Below, piece by piece: positions 9,568-20,457 of a stretch of 64,000 nt of DNA. The stretch is from contig NC_091263.1 in NCBI RefSeq assembly GCF_042477335.2, positions 72,286,501 to 72,350,500 on the forward strand. The letters are read 5' to 3'. Under the pieces are notes generated by a model that worked only from the letters and a program-made list of their open reading frames with translations, had not been told where the DNA came from and did not search any database. The position numbers and the translations under genes are program-made. Each line of letters starts with the position of its first letter. Positions within the stretch are counted from its first letter, which is position 1. Source of the stretch: Ovis canadensis. Lineage: Eukaryota; Chordata; Mammalia; Artiodactyla; Bovidae.

Positions 9568-11575
9568 AGTCGGCCCGTGATCTGGACAACCAGGAAGATC
9601 CTGGCTCCACGCCTGCAGCCAGACTGGAGAAGTGGCCACCCACTCGTCCGTCTGTCACCGGGCAGGCTCGGATCGGACTTTGTCCTCCAGATCTGTGGAG
9701 GCAGGGGTCTGGGCCTGTTCCAGTGACATTGAGGTCTTTCTCCAGCTGGGCCTCTGAGATGTGCCAGGGTGGGGCGGGGCACCCAATAGAAGTGAAGGCA
9801 GGTCGCTCAGCCAAGAGTAAAGGGGCTACTCCAGGTCCCTGCAGGGCCCCTGGGAAGAGCATCCAGTGTGGGCACAGCTCAGCGCCACGCAGGGAGCGAT
9901 CGCCCAGCAGAGCTGTGGAGCCGAGTGACTTCAGGGCAGGAGTGAACTCCCTGTCTCAGGAGGTGAGCAAGAGGAGCTGATCCCAGCTGCGTGGTCACAG
10001 GCAGGGATGTGCAGCTTCTCAGGGATGGTTAGTTTCCCCTCAGGGGAGCATGATCTGGACCGCCTCCCGGCAGGAAAGACGGAAGGGGCCAACCCCGTTC
10101 TCTCCAGAATCTGGGTCCAGGGCTCACCGGCACATCCTCCCATGCCGCACTTAGCAGACTTGGAGCCGGGGCATCTCAAATCCCAGGGCCTCTGAGCAGT
10201 TCTTCCATTTCTGAGACTCTGGTCGAAGCCTCTGCGACTTGGAATCGCATTTCTGGCCTCGCTGGGTGAGCTTTCACAAAGCAGGCTTCAGGCTGTCCGT
10301 CTCTCCCGCTGCTTTCATCGGGCACATGGCCATTGCTCCGTACGAGTGCACCCTTCTTGGCCCAGGCCCCTCAGGGCAGGAGGGAGTCGTTTTCGGACCG
10401 AAGACCCAGGGGTGTTCCCTTCACCTGCTGTGACTGTGAAGATGGGGAAACTTGGAAGCAGGATGCATGTGAGGGGATCCAGCTCCTCACCAAGTCAGTG
10501 GAGGAGGGGACAGAAGCAGATGGAGAGACTGGAGGGGTGGGGGGAGACAGGCTATTCCTCCTCACTCCTGGGGGCGACAGTGTCCAAAGGGGTCGTGGAG
10601 GGAAGTTGATTCTTGCTTGAAAATCTGGAAGCACCAGCATCGCTTAAAATGGTTTTCCTCATGTTCTGCTACCTTTGGGTTTGGAGAAGGGCCTGGGACA
10701 TCTACCTGGTCAGGGCTGGGGCCCCCACCCCACCCCGGGATGGAGGTGGTCAAAAAGCATTCAGCCAGTTCTCCGGCCGGGCTTGGACCCTGCCCAGCTC
10801 TTAACAGGGTCCCAGGAAAACAGAGGCGCCACCCTCCCACACCTTCCACCTTGCACCCCTGTGTCCCCAGAATAATGCTCTTCCCCTCAAGGGGCTTGGT
10901 GAGGACCCCAGAGCTGTGTTGTTTGCACGCTGGGTCACTGCGCGTTGCCCCATCTGGGCTGACCCCTCTGCACGATTAGGGCGGGGATGGTCTCAGAGTC
11001 AGCTCTGCCTGCTGGAGGAAGACGCGCCCTGAACCTGGCCAGCACCCCCATCCTTGGGCCGAGGCCTCCGCCACTCCCCCAGACGTCTGTAGCTGGGCCC
11101 CGCAGGTGAGCCTCCTGGCTGCGGCCGGCCTTCTCATATGCAATATTCCTCTGTCTTCTCACGGGGACTGGTCACCCCAGAATCGACGTTTCCTGACACC
11201 CGTCTCCCGGCGAGCGTCCTGCCTGCCTATGCATTTTCAGTACAGCCCCCCGCGACGTGCCCCTCCCACCCCCTAAAAGCTGTATTTTTCTCTGGCTGAG
11301 ATTAGAGCGTATTCCTTGTAAAGTATTTTTCTACAAGGGGTTTTCTTAGGGCTCTCGGGAAGCACAACGTGACAAGCGGCGCCAAATTGTAAAGGCCATT
11401 TGGGGTCTGTCTGGGGACACGTGTACAGACCTCTCCCCCGCAAGTTGCAATGACTTGGGGGTTGGGTGGGAGATTGCTGTTGGGGTGATTTTTAAAAAAA
11501 ATAAAACTATTTACAACCACCTGGATTAGGGTGTCTGCTTTAAAAAAATAAATCATTCGCTTGCGATACCTCTCC
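9568..11575 (+). other. GRIP2: GRIP2 3' untranslated region (inferred)
   Basis: From the stop codon to the AATAAA hexamers near 11.5 kb there is no SINE or LINE, although repeats are dense just after it. No convincing coding sequence was seen. The ~2 kb length is reasonable for GRIP2. The right border is inferred from the poly(A) signals and from L1 sequence starting near 11.6 kb. Confidence 0.6.
11500..11552 (+). terminator. GRIP2: Two candidate GRIP2 poly(A) signals
   Basis: AATAAA occurs at 11500-11505 and again at 11547-11552 on the + strand, about 1.9 kb after the stop codon. Cleavage would be expected near 11520 or 11565-11580. Old L1 sequence begins shortly after. Confidence 0.5.
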
Positions 11576-11609
11576 CAATTACTGATGATGTTTTTCACAA
11601 CACGAGGGA

Positions 11610-11890
11610 AAGTAATTGTTAAAATTTTTATGGAACCACAAAAGACCCAGAATTGCAAAAAGCAATCCCAAAGAGAAAGAACGTACAAGGCATAAGCCTC
11701 CCAAACTTTACACAGCACTGCAAAGCTACGGTCATCAAAGCAGCGTGCCCCTGTTGTAGAATGGACATATAGATCCATAGAAGGGAATACAGGGCTCACA
11801 GATAAACCCACAAGCATCTCATCAATTAATCTTCGACAAAGGAGACAAAAATATACAGGAAAAGATACTGTAATCCCGATACTTTTACAC
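11610..11890 (+). mobile_element. L1 ORF2 3' fragment
   Basis: Phrases such as atggaaccacaaaagaccc, aaagctacggtcatcaaagc and tcaattaatcttcgacaaag are diagnostic of L1 ORF2 read on the + strand. The fragment is 5'-truncated and diverged. Confidence 0.8.
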
Positions 11891-12566
11891 ACTAAAGTTG
11901 TTACGGGCAACACCTATGAGTAGCCTTTCTTTACACCTCCTGTCCTTACTGGGGGAGCTAGAGCCTTAGGGGATGTGTTCTTCATGAAGAATGCGCCTGA
12001 GCAAAGAACTACAGGCCTGCGTCTCACCACTTAGGCCCCCTTAAGATTCAACCTGAGACAAAAAAAACATCCCAAGCCTTGAAAAAATGGCCTCCTCAGT
12101 GGGCGGTGATTCACAGAAGGGGTAACTTGGAGCGGGGAGGCTGAGGTGGGGACCTTACACCAGGGCACGCAGAGGCTACATGAGGTTTTTTAAACTCCTG
12201 GCCAGAAGGCCCGCCGTCGCTCAGGGGTACCAGGCTTGCTTTAGCTGTAGGACAGTCTACCTAGATCTGGAGACTGCGGTCGTATCGGGAGCAAAACAGA
12301 TGTGTTCCAGGAGCAAAGTGGGGCTTGGTTACAAGCCCATGCACGCCAGGCCTCTCAGCCCCAGAGCAGTTCAGCCATGGGACCCAAGCTGGCTCAGGCT
12401 CCAGGAACGTAATACCAAGCAGCCCAAGACAAGGAGGACAGAGCATTCTGCAAGGCCTTTCCTTTTATTGCTTTTTTTTCCAGTTCCATTTTTACGACAT
12501 GTTGGAGTATAGTTGATTTACGCTGTTGTTTGTTTTCGATGTACAGCAGCTTGACTCGACGTATTG
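11890..12566. other. Intergenic stretch, no feature recognised
   Basis: Mixed-composition sequence between an L1 fragment and a BovB fragment. I saw no gene and no clear repeat. Confidence 0.4.
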
Positions 12567-12885
12567 GCTCAGTTCAGTCACTCAGTTGTGTCCTGCTCTT
12601 TGCAACCCCATGGACTGCAGCATGCCAGGCCTCCCGGTCCATCACTATCTCCTGGAGTTCACTCAAACTCACATCCATCGAGTCGGTGATGCCATCCAGC
12701 AATCTCATCCTCTTTCGTCCCCTTCTCCTCCTGCCTTCAGTCTTTCCCAGCATCAGGGTCTTTTCCATTGAGTCAGTTCTTTGCATCAGGTGGCCAAAGG
12801 ATTGGATTTTCAGCTTCAGCATCAGTCCTTCCAGTGAATATTCAGGACTGATTTGCTTTAGGATGGACTGGTTTGCTCTCCTTGA
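12567..12885 (-). mobile_element. BovB LINE 3' fragment, antisense
   Basis: It starts at the BovB 3' end read backwards (ctcagttcagtcactcagt) and runs through ccatcactatctcctggagt and catcagtccttccagtgaat. It is 5'-truncated and carries no functional reverse transcriptase. Confidence 0.9.
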
Positions 12886-13339
12886 TTTATACATAGAGCA
12901 TATCTCTTCACTTTCGGATTCTTTTGCTGTTGAGAATTCCAGAAGTTTGAGGCGCGTTCCATGTGCTGAATCTCAGGCCCTTCTGTATTATCTGTTACAC
13001 ACACATGTATCTCTATGTATATTAATCCAGGCCTCCTCAATCTCAGGCCCTTCTATATTATCTGTTACACACACACATACATATATATTTCTGTGCATGT
13101 CAATCCAGGCCTCCTCCCTTGCCGCCCCAACGTCTCCTCTGCTTCTGTAAGCCTACTCCTCTGGCTGAAGCCTCTGAGCCACTCTGTCGTTTGCAAAGCC
13201 GGTCTCTTCCGTCTATGCCCCAAACCCATCCGCGTGTGATAGCGAGTCTTCCTGGGCCTCCTCTGTGTAAAATAGCTCAGTTGGTGGAGGGTCTCCGTGG
13301 GTGCACCCGTGTTCCTGCCAGTGGCGCATCTCATCCCTT
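12886..13339. other. Intergenic stretch with a ~60-bp direct repeat
   Basis: The phrase aatctcaggcccttctgtat with attatctgttacacacaca recurs at ~12969 and ~13038, followed each time by a similar tail ending in atccaggcctcctc. This is a local duplication, with no gene recognised. Confidence 0.6.
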
Positions 13340-13835
13340 TTTCTGGCTCACAGTCCGTCGTCTATTTCTAGCACAGCTTCCTTTTCCACTCGTTTCCGGG
13401 TGGACAGTTTGCTGGTTGCTGTGCGTGGGCGCAGGGAAACGGTGCCGCCGTGGAGGTTGGGGTGCGTTCTTTTCCAGTTGGGGCTTTCTCTGGACATACA
13501 TCCAGGAGAGAAAATGGCAGATCAGGGGCCTGTTCTGCTGTAAGCGTGATGTCAGAGAGCGTTTTACGGTGGCTCTTAGCAATGTTCATTCCCAACAACA
13601 GTGTAGGTGGCTCCTTTCCTCCTTGGTCGCTCCAGCAGTTGCTGTTTGTAGACTTAATGAATGGACCTCCTGCTTGGAGGAGTGACCCCTCTTTTGTAGG
13701 TTTGCTTGGCATTTTCCTAAATGTTAGGGATCTTGAGCATCTTGGGGGTATGGATTATTTACTTATTTCTCTGTCTATCATCAGTGTGAGAATATTTACC
13801 TCTTCAAATTGACTTCCTGAAAGTCAGCTGAGATT
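13340..13835 (-). mobile_element. Old L1 3' fragment, antisense
   Basis: On the - strand the region around 13570-13620 reads like the L1 phrase for a short 'ctgttggtgggaatg' motif (+ strand: gttcattcccaacaacagtg). The flanking AT-rich text also fits an old L1. Borders are uncertain. Confidence 0.45.
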
Positions 13836-15455
13836 CAATTTTTTGGGGGCATTATCTATTGCAGGCTATTTCCTGAGAATAGGGGTTATTGACACAACCC
13901 ATAAATGCGGGAAACTTGTTGTTAGAGGAAATGTCCAGAAGGTGGCAGCTCTTCTTCGTGCCCGCCTCTGGTTCTTAGGCCATCAAGCTAGAGGGAAAGG
14001 CAGCTTCCTGGGCTGGGAGTGAGTGTGGGATGTGCGTTAGCAAACACCCCAGGGTGCGTGTTCATTACTCCCCCTAAAACGTCGCCACCGGGCCCCTTCA
14101 AGACCGATCTCGATGAGGGCCCCTGTACCCTGCTGAGACTGCTCATTGCCCAGGAAGCTGGACTGTTAGAAAGGAGGCTCGCGCTGGGAAGCCCAGCACC
14201 GGAGAGGCGGAGGCCAAGTGACTCCAGCCTCCAGGATCCTCACTGCCCGGATGCCATCAGAACTCCGGGCCGAGCCAGAGCTGAGCAGGCGGTAGAGGTG
14301 ACCTTGGGCTGCTAGGCTGTGTGGACCCTCACTCGGCCCAGCCCTGGGCCCCAAGGGTGGGTTTCGCAGCCCAAGTCAGGGAGGTGGGAGGAAAGAAAGG
14401 AGGCGCGGCTTCCCTTCCCTTTCTTTCCTTCCTTCCTAGCGCCCCTCCCTCTCGCGTCCAGCTGATGCGCTCTCGCAGTGGTCGATTTGTAGCGGTGCAC
14501 GTGTCCTCGGTGTCCAGCCAGCTAATTCGGGCATGGCTTTTCCACAGAGTCTGTGTAGTCTAGTCTGTTTTGGACAGAGCTCGTTGCAGAAGGTCGAGCA
14601 CCGAGCTGAGCATCACGTGCTGGTCCATTATCTCGCCACGCGATTTTCAGTGCATATCCGGAAGGAGGCAGATCCTCTCTGCAGTATTGATTGCAGGTCT
14701 CTGCTAGAGGTTAGACAGAGATTTCTGTGTGTATGAGGAAGGAAGGAGGGGGGTTCTTTCCATCCGTTTTTCCTCATATGCAGAGGCCTGTATCAGGGAG
14801 AGAGAAACTACAAGGACCGGAGCACATTGCTGGGCCTTCTCAAATAAGCTCTGTGGCCAAAGACACCCCAGGAGTGTAGGATCGATATCGTCCTGGAGAC
14901 CGGAGACCTGCATCAGGCTGGTGTGCGCTCAGATCACCTCTCCTCCAACAGACGCTGGCGGGACCTTCAAACCACAGCACGTGGGTGGCATGAAAGGGAA
15001 GGGAAATGCCTCTTCTAGCCCCTCCGCCCTCCCTGTCTTGGGCTCCTCCGCTGTCCCTGGCGCCTGAGCCGGTTGGAGTGCCCTGTCTGCACTGCAGCTA
15101 GGTCGGGACGGCCTGGCAGAGTGGCCTCGGTGAGCAACCGCTTTAACTTCCGGTGTGTCCTCTGCTCGGGCTGAGACCAGAGTCTCCACTGGGACCGTGG
15201 CGGGAGAGTCACCGAGCCTGCACTTGACCTGGGTTCGCACCCCAAGCCTCGTTCCTGTGTGTGCAGCCACTGAAGCCCTCAGCAGGGTGCTGTGTCCAAG
15301 GCTGGCGTTCGTTCTGAGATGGGAGGTGAACAGCTTGAGGGGGAAGAATTAGTGAGACTGAAGCCCTAAAGTGCGTCCTCGGGCGCATCCCACTCTCGTT
15401 CAGTCCTGGGAGTCCCACTTTGCCCTCGGCTCTAGCTGGCTGTTCGGCTCTAAGG
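13836..15455. other. Intergenic stretch, no feature recognised
   Basis: About 1.6 kb of mostly unique-looking sequence with a C/T-rich tract near 14400-14445. Open frames here are short, lack supporting motifs and show no family I recognise. Confidence 0.4.
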
Positions 15456-15671
15456 GCTTCCCTGGTGGTGCAGAGGTTAAAGTGTCTGCCGGCAATGTGG
15501 GAGACCTGGGTTCGATCCCTGGATCAGGAAGATCCCCTGGAGAAGGAAATGGCAACCCACTCCAGTGCTCTTGCCTGGAGAATCCCATGGATGGAGGAGC
15601 TCAGTGGGCTACAGTCCAAGGGTCGCAAAGAGTCGGCCAGGACTGAGCGACTTCACTTTCACTTTCACTAG
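15456..15671 (+). mobile_element. Bov-tA SINE
   Basis: Starts gggcttccctggtggtgcag, contains the B-box-like ggttcgatccctgg and ends with the repeated tcactttcac tail. Nearly complete. Confidence 0.92.
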
Positions 15672-15777
15672 TTGGCCCAGGAATGAGAGTTGGGCATGGA
15701 TGGTGCTGCCATCGTGTGGACACTGTCTGTAACTACACCTTGCGCTCTGGTGCTTCCTGGTCCTCTCACCCGCAAGG

Positions 15778-15917
15778 CCTGCTGCTGCTGCTGCTGCTGC
15801 TAAGTCGCTTCAGCTGTGTCCGACTCTGTGCAACCCCATGGACTGCAGCCTCCCAGGCTCCTCCGTCCATGGGATTTTCCAGGCAAAGTACTGGAGTGGG
15901 GTGCCATTGCCTTCTCC
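15778..15917 (-). mobile_element. Bov-A2-type SINE fragment with a GCT run
   Basis: Antisense copy beginning at a run of seven gct units (15780-15801), then aagtcgcttcagctgtgtcc and catgggattttccaggcaaa. It breaks off at ~15917 before the tRNA-like head, and an A-run follows at 15939-15957. Confidence 0.85.
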
Positions 15918-15959
15918 GACATCCTGCCTAAGTAATGCAAAAAAAAAAAAAAAAAAATT

Positions 15960-16440
15960 CACAAAGCTCCTGACTTTCAAAAAGCCCAATGCCAGTGGTC
16001 AGTTATCCTCATACCCTTTAAGGAATAAAATACCCCAACATCCACCACAGAACAAGATCTCAGCATCCCTAATTACTGTAGGAATGTCAATCAAAAGAGC
16101 AAAGAGAAATCACATCTCACCTGTCATAACAGACATCCTCAAAACCTACAAACATTAAATGTGGGAGACAGCAGAGGAAAGGGAACTTCCCTACGCTGTG
16201 GGTAACAGTGTACCTCGGCCAGGTCCAGTGTGATGGACAGTGTCAAAAAGCCACACACACAAATACTATCAAGAGAGGCTAACCTTAGGATCTGACCTTC
16301 CCATACACGGGCCTGTATCTTGAGAAACTGTCATTCAAAGACACTTGCCCCCGATCCTTCACTGTCACCCTACATACAGTATGAAAACACAGAACCAGCA
16401 AAATCTCTGACAGATTAAAGCTTAAAGGACACAGTTGCAT
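15960..16440 (+). mobile_element. L1 3' fragment, first of a same-strand pair
   Basis: Phrases such as catcaaaagagcaaagagaaatc-like text, cctacaaacattaaatgtgg and ggaaagggaacttccctacg follow the order of the L1 ORF2 end. Similar text recurs ~600 bp later at 16600-16920. Confidence 0.65.
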
Positions 16441-16559
16441 AGATTAAGGTGCCCTTAATCACAGCTGCCCTCGGAACATGCCCTGGGGTGATTACTGCAG
16501 AAATAATTTCCAAACACAAGTGACTCAAGACGCCAACTGGCACAGGTAAATCTTCTTCA

Positions 16560-17590
16560 CACACTTGAAGGAAAAAGAAAAAAACCCCGAAAAGTCCACC
16601 ACAGGGCCAGATGCTCAGTCTCCTTAATTCGTGCAGGCAAGCCAATCCAAGTGATGAGAAATCCAATCCCACCAGTCAGAATGACCATCCTCACAAGTCT
16701 GCAGATGATAAATGGGGGAGAGAGTCTGGAGGAAAGGGAAGCCCCCTCCACTCTTGGCGGGAATGTACACGGGCAACTCCAGTCTAATGGACAGTTTCCC
16801 AGTGCCTGAAAAAAATATCAAGGGAAGCTAAACCTGGGGTGTGACGCACCCAGAGCGGGGCCTGTACCCCCGAAAACCCACCATTCAAAAATATACGCGC
16901 ACCCCAACACGCACTGCAGCACTGCTCACAACATCCACGACAGGGAACCGCAGAGTATGCACTGGCGGATAAAGCCTTGGGGCGCTGTGGCACACGTGCG
17001 TGGCGCCCGAGCACTCAGCCGTGAGAAACGCCACTGCCACGGTGAGATGCTGCCACTGGGCGGCGTCTGACGGCTCACTCTCCAAGTGAAGTCAGCGAGG
17101 CAGAGGGCGGCAAGACCGTATCCTGCCCCTTCGGGGAGAAATGAAGACACGGACGCAAAACAAGTAATTTACAACCAAAAAGAGTCCCCGAGAATCCAAA
17201 GGGCTCCCCCCAAAATTGAAGGGTCCGATATTAATCCTGGTGTCAGGACTCACACAGACACAGCAGTCTGTGTTTGTAATAGATAATCAAAAGGGTTATC
17301 TCCTTCTTTCCACGTATACATGGACATCTGTGTCTCTAACAAACAGAAATCTGAAACTCTGAGGGATAATCTGCAGGATTAGCTCATTCCTTCCTTCCTT
17401 CCCCCCGTTTCTGTAGTGCTCTACAAACACCCGTGTCCCGCACTCTGCCCCACTTTCTGCAATGATCTCTGTGGTAAAAGAATCCACAAAGAATAGAACA
17501 GATATACTCAGGGATACGAAACACCTCAATCAGGCGCTGACAAGAAGCACAACTCGGCAAGTCGGCTATCCTCCAGCAGAGCTCTGGCAT
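16560..17590 (+). mobile_element. L1 3' end including its 3'UTR, second of the pair
   Basis: Positions 16670-16920 read like the ORF2 end (ccaccagtcagaatgaccat, ggaaagggaagccccctcca). Positions 17300-17590 follow the L1 3'UTR layout, with cacctcaatcaggcgctgac standing where cacctgaaactaacac is usual. It is diverged and more GC-rich than typical L1. Confidence 0.6.
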
Positions 17591-17935
17591 CAGGGAATGA
17601 AAGGGAAGCGAAGACAAGCAGTGGCTACTTCATAGCCTAGGCCCTTTGCCTTGTGATCCTGTCCTGTTCTTGGCCCTGGCCAAGGTTTGGTGCCACAGCT
17701 GGATTGGGGTGGGGTCCAGACAGCCGGGCAGGGTGCCCTCAGTTGAGCCCCCTCTTAAACCTGTATGGTCTGGTTGGCTCCAGCTGGGACCAGAGTCCCC
17801 AGTGCTCCTAAAGGATGCCGGTCCAAACCTCTGGTCTCGAGGAGCTTGGAAAAGTCACAGCCTGAGTGGTCCCTGGCATCAATTTCAGGAGGTAGTTTGC
17901 TCACTCTTTTTATATAAGTAGAAAGTCTATGATGA
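17590..17935. other. Intergenic unique stretch
   Basis: No gene or repeat recognised between two L1 fragments. Confidence 0.4.
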
Positions 17936-18425
17936 TATGCTCAACACTGAAAATGATTAGAGGAATTGAAATCAAATCTAAAATAAGGTATCAGTTCGCA
18001 GCAGTCAGAATGGGTTTCATAACAATGTCTACTTCATACACCTGTAAAAAACCGTAATTCCAAAAGATAGAGGCACCTCAGTGTTCACACAACTCTATTT
18101 TAAAAAACAAGACATGGAAGCAGTCTAGACATTCAGCAACAGGGTGATGGACAAACACGCTGTGTGTCGTAGGTACAGTGGGGTGGTGTTCATAAGATGA
18201 ACCGAATCGTGCCATTGGCAGAGCTGTGAATGGGCTTAGAGACCATCAAACAGAGCATAGTCCTTCAGAAAGAGTAAAACCCGCATTGTATGATGTTGTT
18301 CCCATGTGGAACCCCAAAAACGATAAAAGGAGCTTCTATGCGATGGAGAAATAGAGACAGAGACGTAGAAAACACGTGCAAGGCTGGGGCAGGGGGAACT
18401 GGGACATTGGGACCTAAAGACGCCA
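17936..18425 (+). mobile_element. L1 3' fragment
   Basis: The phrases acatggaagcagtctagaca, cagcaacagggtgatggaca and gcagagctgtgaatgggctt follow the L1 ORF2 end and early 3'UTR. Confidence 0.65.
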
Positions 18426-18429
18426 CTCG

Positions 18430-18637
18430 CAGTGGTGAAGTCGCTCAGTCGTGTCCGACTCTCTGCAACCCCGTGGACTGTAGCCCGCCAGGCTCTTCTG
18501 TCTGTGGGATCCTCCAGGCAAGGATACTGGAGTGGGTAGCCATTCCCTTCTCCAAAGGATCTTCCTGTCCCAGGAATCGAACCCGGGTCTCCTGTGTTGC
18601 AGGCAGATTCTTCACCGTTTGAGCTACAGAAAAATCC
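18430..18637 (-). mobile_element. Bov-tA SINE, antisense (cluster member 1)
   Basis: Starts gtgaagtcgctcagtcgtgt and ends with the antisense tRNA-like part tcgaacccgggtctcctgtg. Near full length. Confidence 0.9.
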
Positions 18638-18801
18638 ACCTGCAATGCGGGAGACCAGGGTTAAGTCCCTGGGTTGGGAAGATCCCCTGAAGACGGGAAA
18701 GGCTACCCACTCCAGTACTCTGGCCTGAAGAATTCTATGGACTGTATAGTCCATGGGGTCGCAAAGAGTCGGACCCGACTGAGTGACTTTCATTTTCACT
18801 T
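18638..18801 (+). mobile_element. Bov-tA SINE, sense, 5'-truncated (cluster member 2)
   Basis: Begins inside the tRNA-like part (cctgcaatgcgggagaccag) and ends agagtcggacccgactgagt then ttcattttcactttt. It directly abuts the antisense copy on its left. Confidence 0.88.
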
Positions 18802-18802
18802 T

Positions 18803-18946
18803 TGGGCTTGCCTGGTGGCTCAGCTGGTAAAGAATCCGCCTGCAAGGCGGGAGACCTGGGTTCAGTCCCTGGGTTGGGAAGATCCCCTGGAGACGGGAAA
18901 GGCTACCCACTCCAGTACTCTGGCCTGGAGAATCCCGTGGACTGTA
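18803..18946 (+). mobile_element. Bov-tA SINE, sense, 3'-truncated (cluster member 3)
   Basis: Starts gggcttgcctggtggctcag and stops after cccgtggactgtatac. Its inner part is nearly identical to member 2 over ~100 bp (ggttgggaagatcccctg, gggaaaggctacccactcca). Confidence 0.88.
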
Positions 18947-18980
18947 TACTAAAGATATATGCTGCTATGTGTGAAATTGA

Positions 18981-19113
18981 AGAGAAAGTGAAGTCGCTCA
19001 GCCGTTTCCAACTCTTTCCAAGGCCATGGACTGTAGCCTGCCAGGCGCCTCCAGCCATGGGATTTTCCAGGCAAGAATACTGGTTGGGTTGCTATTTCCT
19101 TCTCCAGGGGATC
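18981..19113 (-). mobile_element. Bov-A2 SINE fragment, antisense (cluster member 4)
   Basis: Starts gagaaagtgaagtcgctcag, contains gccatgggattttccaggca and stops at tctccaggggatctt. Confidence 0.85.
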
Positions 19114-19204
19114 TTATAACACAGGTAACTAATGAGAACCTGCTGTCTAGCACCGTGAAATCTGCTCAATCTTTTCTGGTGGCATAACTTGGAAGGAAAT
19201 CCAA

Positions 19205-20217
19205 AAATAAGGCATATATATATATATATATAGCCAATTCACTCTGCTATGCAGCAGAAACGGACACAGCATTGTAAAGCAGCTATATTGCAAAAAAATA
19301 ATTTTTATAAGTGTCTACAAACAATAGCTGTGAGTGAGGACCTGGATAAAAGGGAGCCCTCCTATACTCTTGGTGGGAATGTGCAAGGGTAGCCTCCACT
19401 ATAGAGCAGAGTATTCAGGTTTTTATGGAAAAGCTAAAATGACACCTACCCTATGATCTGGCAATCCCACACTTGGGCATATAACCAGAGAAAACCAGAA
19501 TTCGAAAAGGCACTTGCAGCCCAACATTCATTGCAACATTACCTACAATAGCCAAGACCCAAATGCCTCCTAAGTGTGCACTGACAGCTGAATGGCAAGG
19601 AAGATGCCACGCACACACACGGGCGTGCACACACACATACACGCACACACACGCACACACACACGCACACACAGGCACACACATGCACACACACATGCAC
19701 ACACGCACACACGCACACACACACAGGCACACACGCACACACACGCACACACGCACACACAGGCACACAGGCACACACACGCACACACAGGCACACACAG
19801 GCACACACATGCACACGCACACACACGCACACACAGGCACACACACGCACACACACGCACACACAGGCACACATGCACACACACAGGCACACACATGCAC
19901 ACACGCACACACACAGGCACACACGCACACACAGGCAGACACGCGCACACACACGCACACACACACACTGGAATATTACTAGCCAGAAAAGAATGAAATA
20001 ATAGCGCTTGTGGCAACATGGATGGACCTGTGGATTACTATGCTGAGTGAAGTAAGTCAGACAAAGACAAATATTACGTGATATCAATTACATGTAAAAT
20101 CTAGAAAAATGGATACAAATGAACTTATTTACGAAACAGAAATAGGCGACAAACTTATGATCACCAGAGGAGAAATATGGGGTGAAGGGATAAAATAGGA
20201 GCTTGGGATTAACAGAT
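19205..20217 (+). mobile_element. L1 3' end, left part, with an internal CA array
   Basis: An earlier L1 tail (19235-19300: attcactctgctatgcagca) is followed by an ORF2 3' fragment: ctcttggtgggaatgtgcaa, gatctggcaatcccacactt and attgcaacattacctacaat. After the CA array, ORF2 text resumes (ggaatattactagccagaaa, atggatggacctgtggatta, gctgagtgaagtaagtcaga) and enters the 3'UTR at gggattaacagat. The 3'UTR continues after the BovB nest at 22620. Confidence 0.82.
19609..19969. repeat. Interrupted (CA)n array, ~360 bp
   Basis: CA units broken at intervals by G (acacgcacac, acaggcacac, catgcacac). It sits exactly where L1 has a short cacaca stretch before 'ggaatattac'. Long open frames across it are repeat artefacts. 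Confidence 0.93.
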
Positions 20218-20457
20218 GAGCCAGAACTACATCTGCTTCATGGACTACACTAAAGACTTAGACTGTGGATCACAACAGACTGTGGAAATTTCTTCAAGAG
20301 ATGGGAATACCAGACCACCTTACCTGCTTCCTGAGAAACATATGCAGGTCAAGAAGCAACAGTTTGAACTGGATGTGGAACACGGACTGGTTCAAAACTG
20401 GGAAAGGAGTACATCAAGGCCGTACATTGTCACCCTGCTTATTTAACTTATATGCAG
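20218..20457 (+). mobile_element. BovB LINE, sense, left piece of an interrupted copy
   Basis: Reads the BovB reverse transcriptase region (gcttcatggactacactaaa, gggaataccagaccaccttac, caccctgcttatttaactt). It breaks at tatatgcag and continues at 21441. Frameshifts and stops make it inactive. Confidence 0.88.

Noticed and set aside
15456..15530. tRNA gene suggested by the B-box-like ggttcgatccc
   Set aside because: This is the tRNA-derived head of a Bov-tA SINE, and the same motif is in the other copies.
19451..20087. Cys/Val- and His/Thr-rich frames
   Set aside because: Pure translations of the CA array in several frames on both strands.
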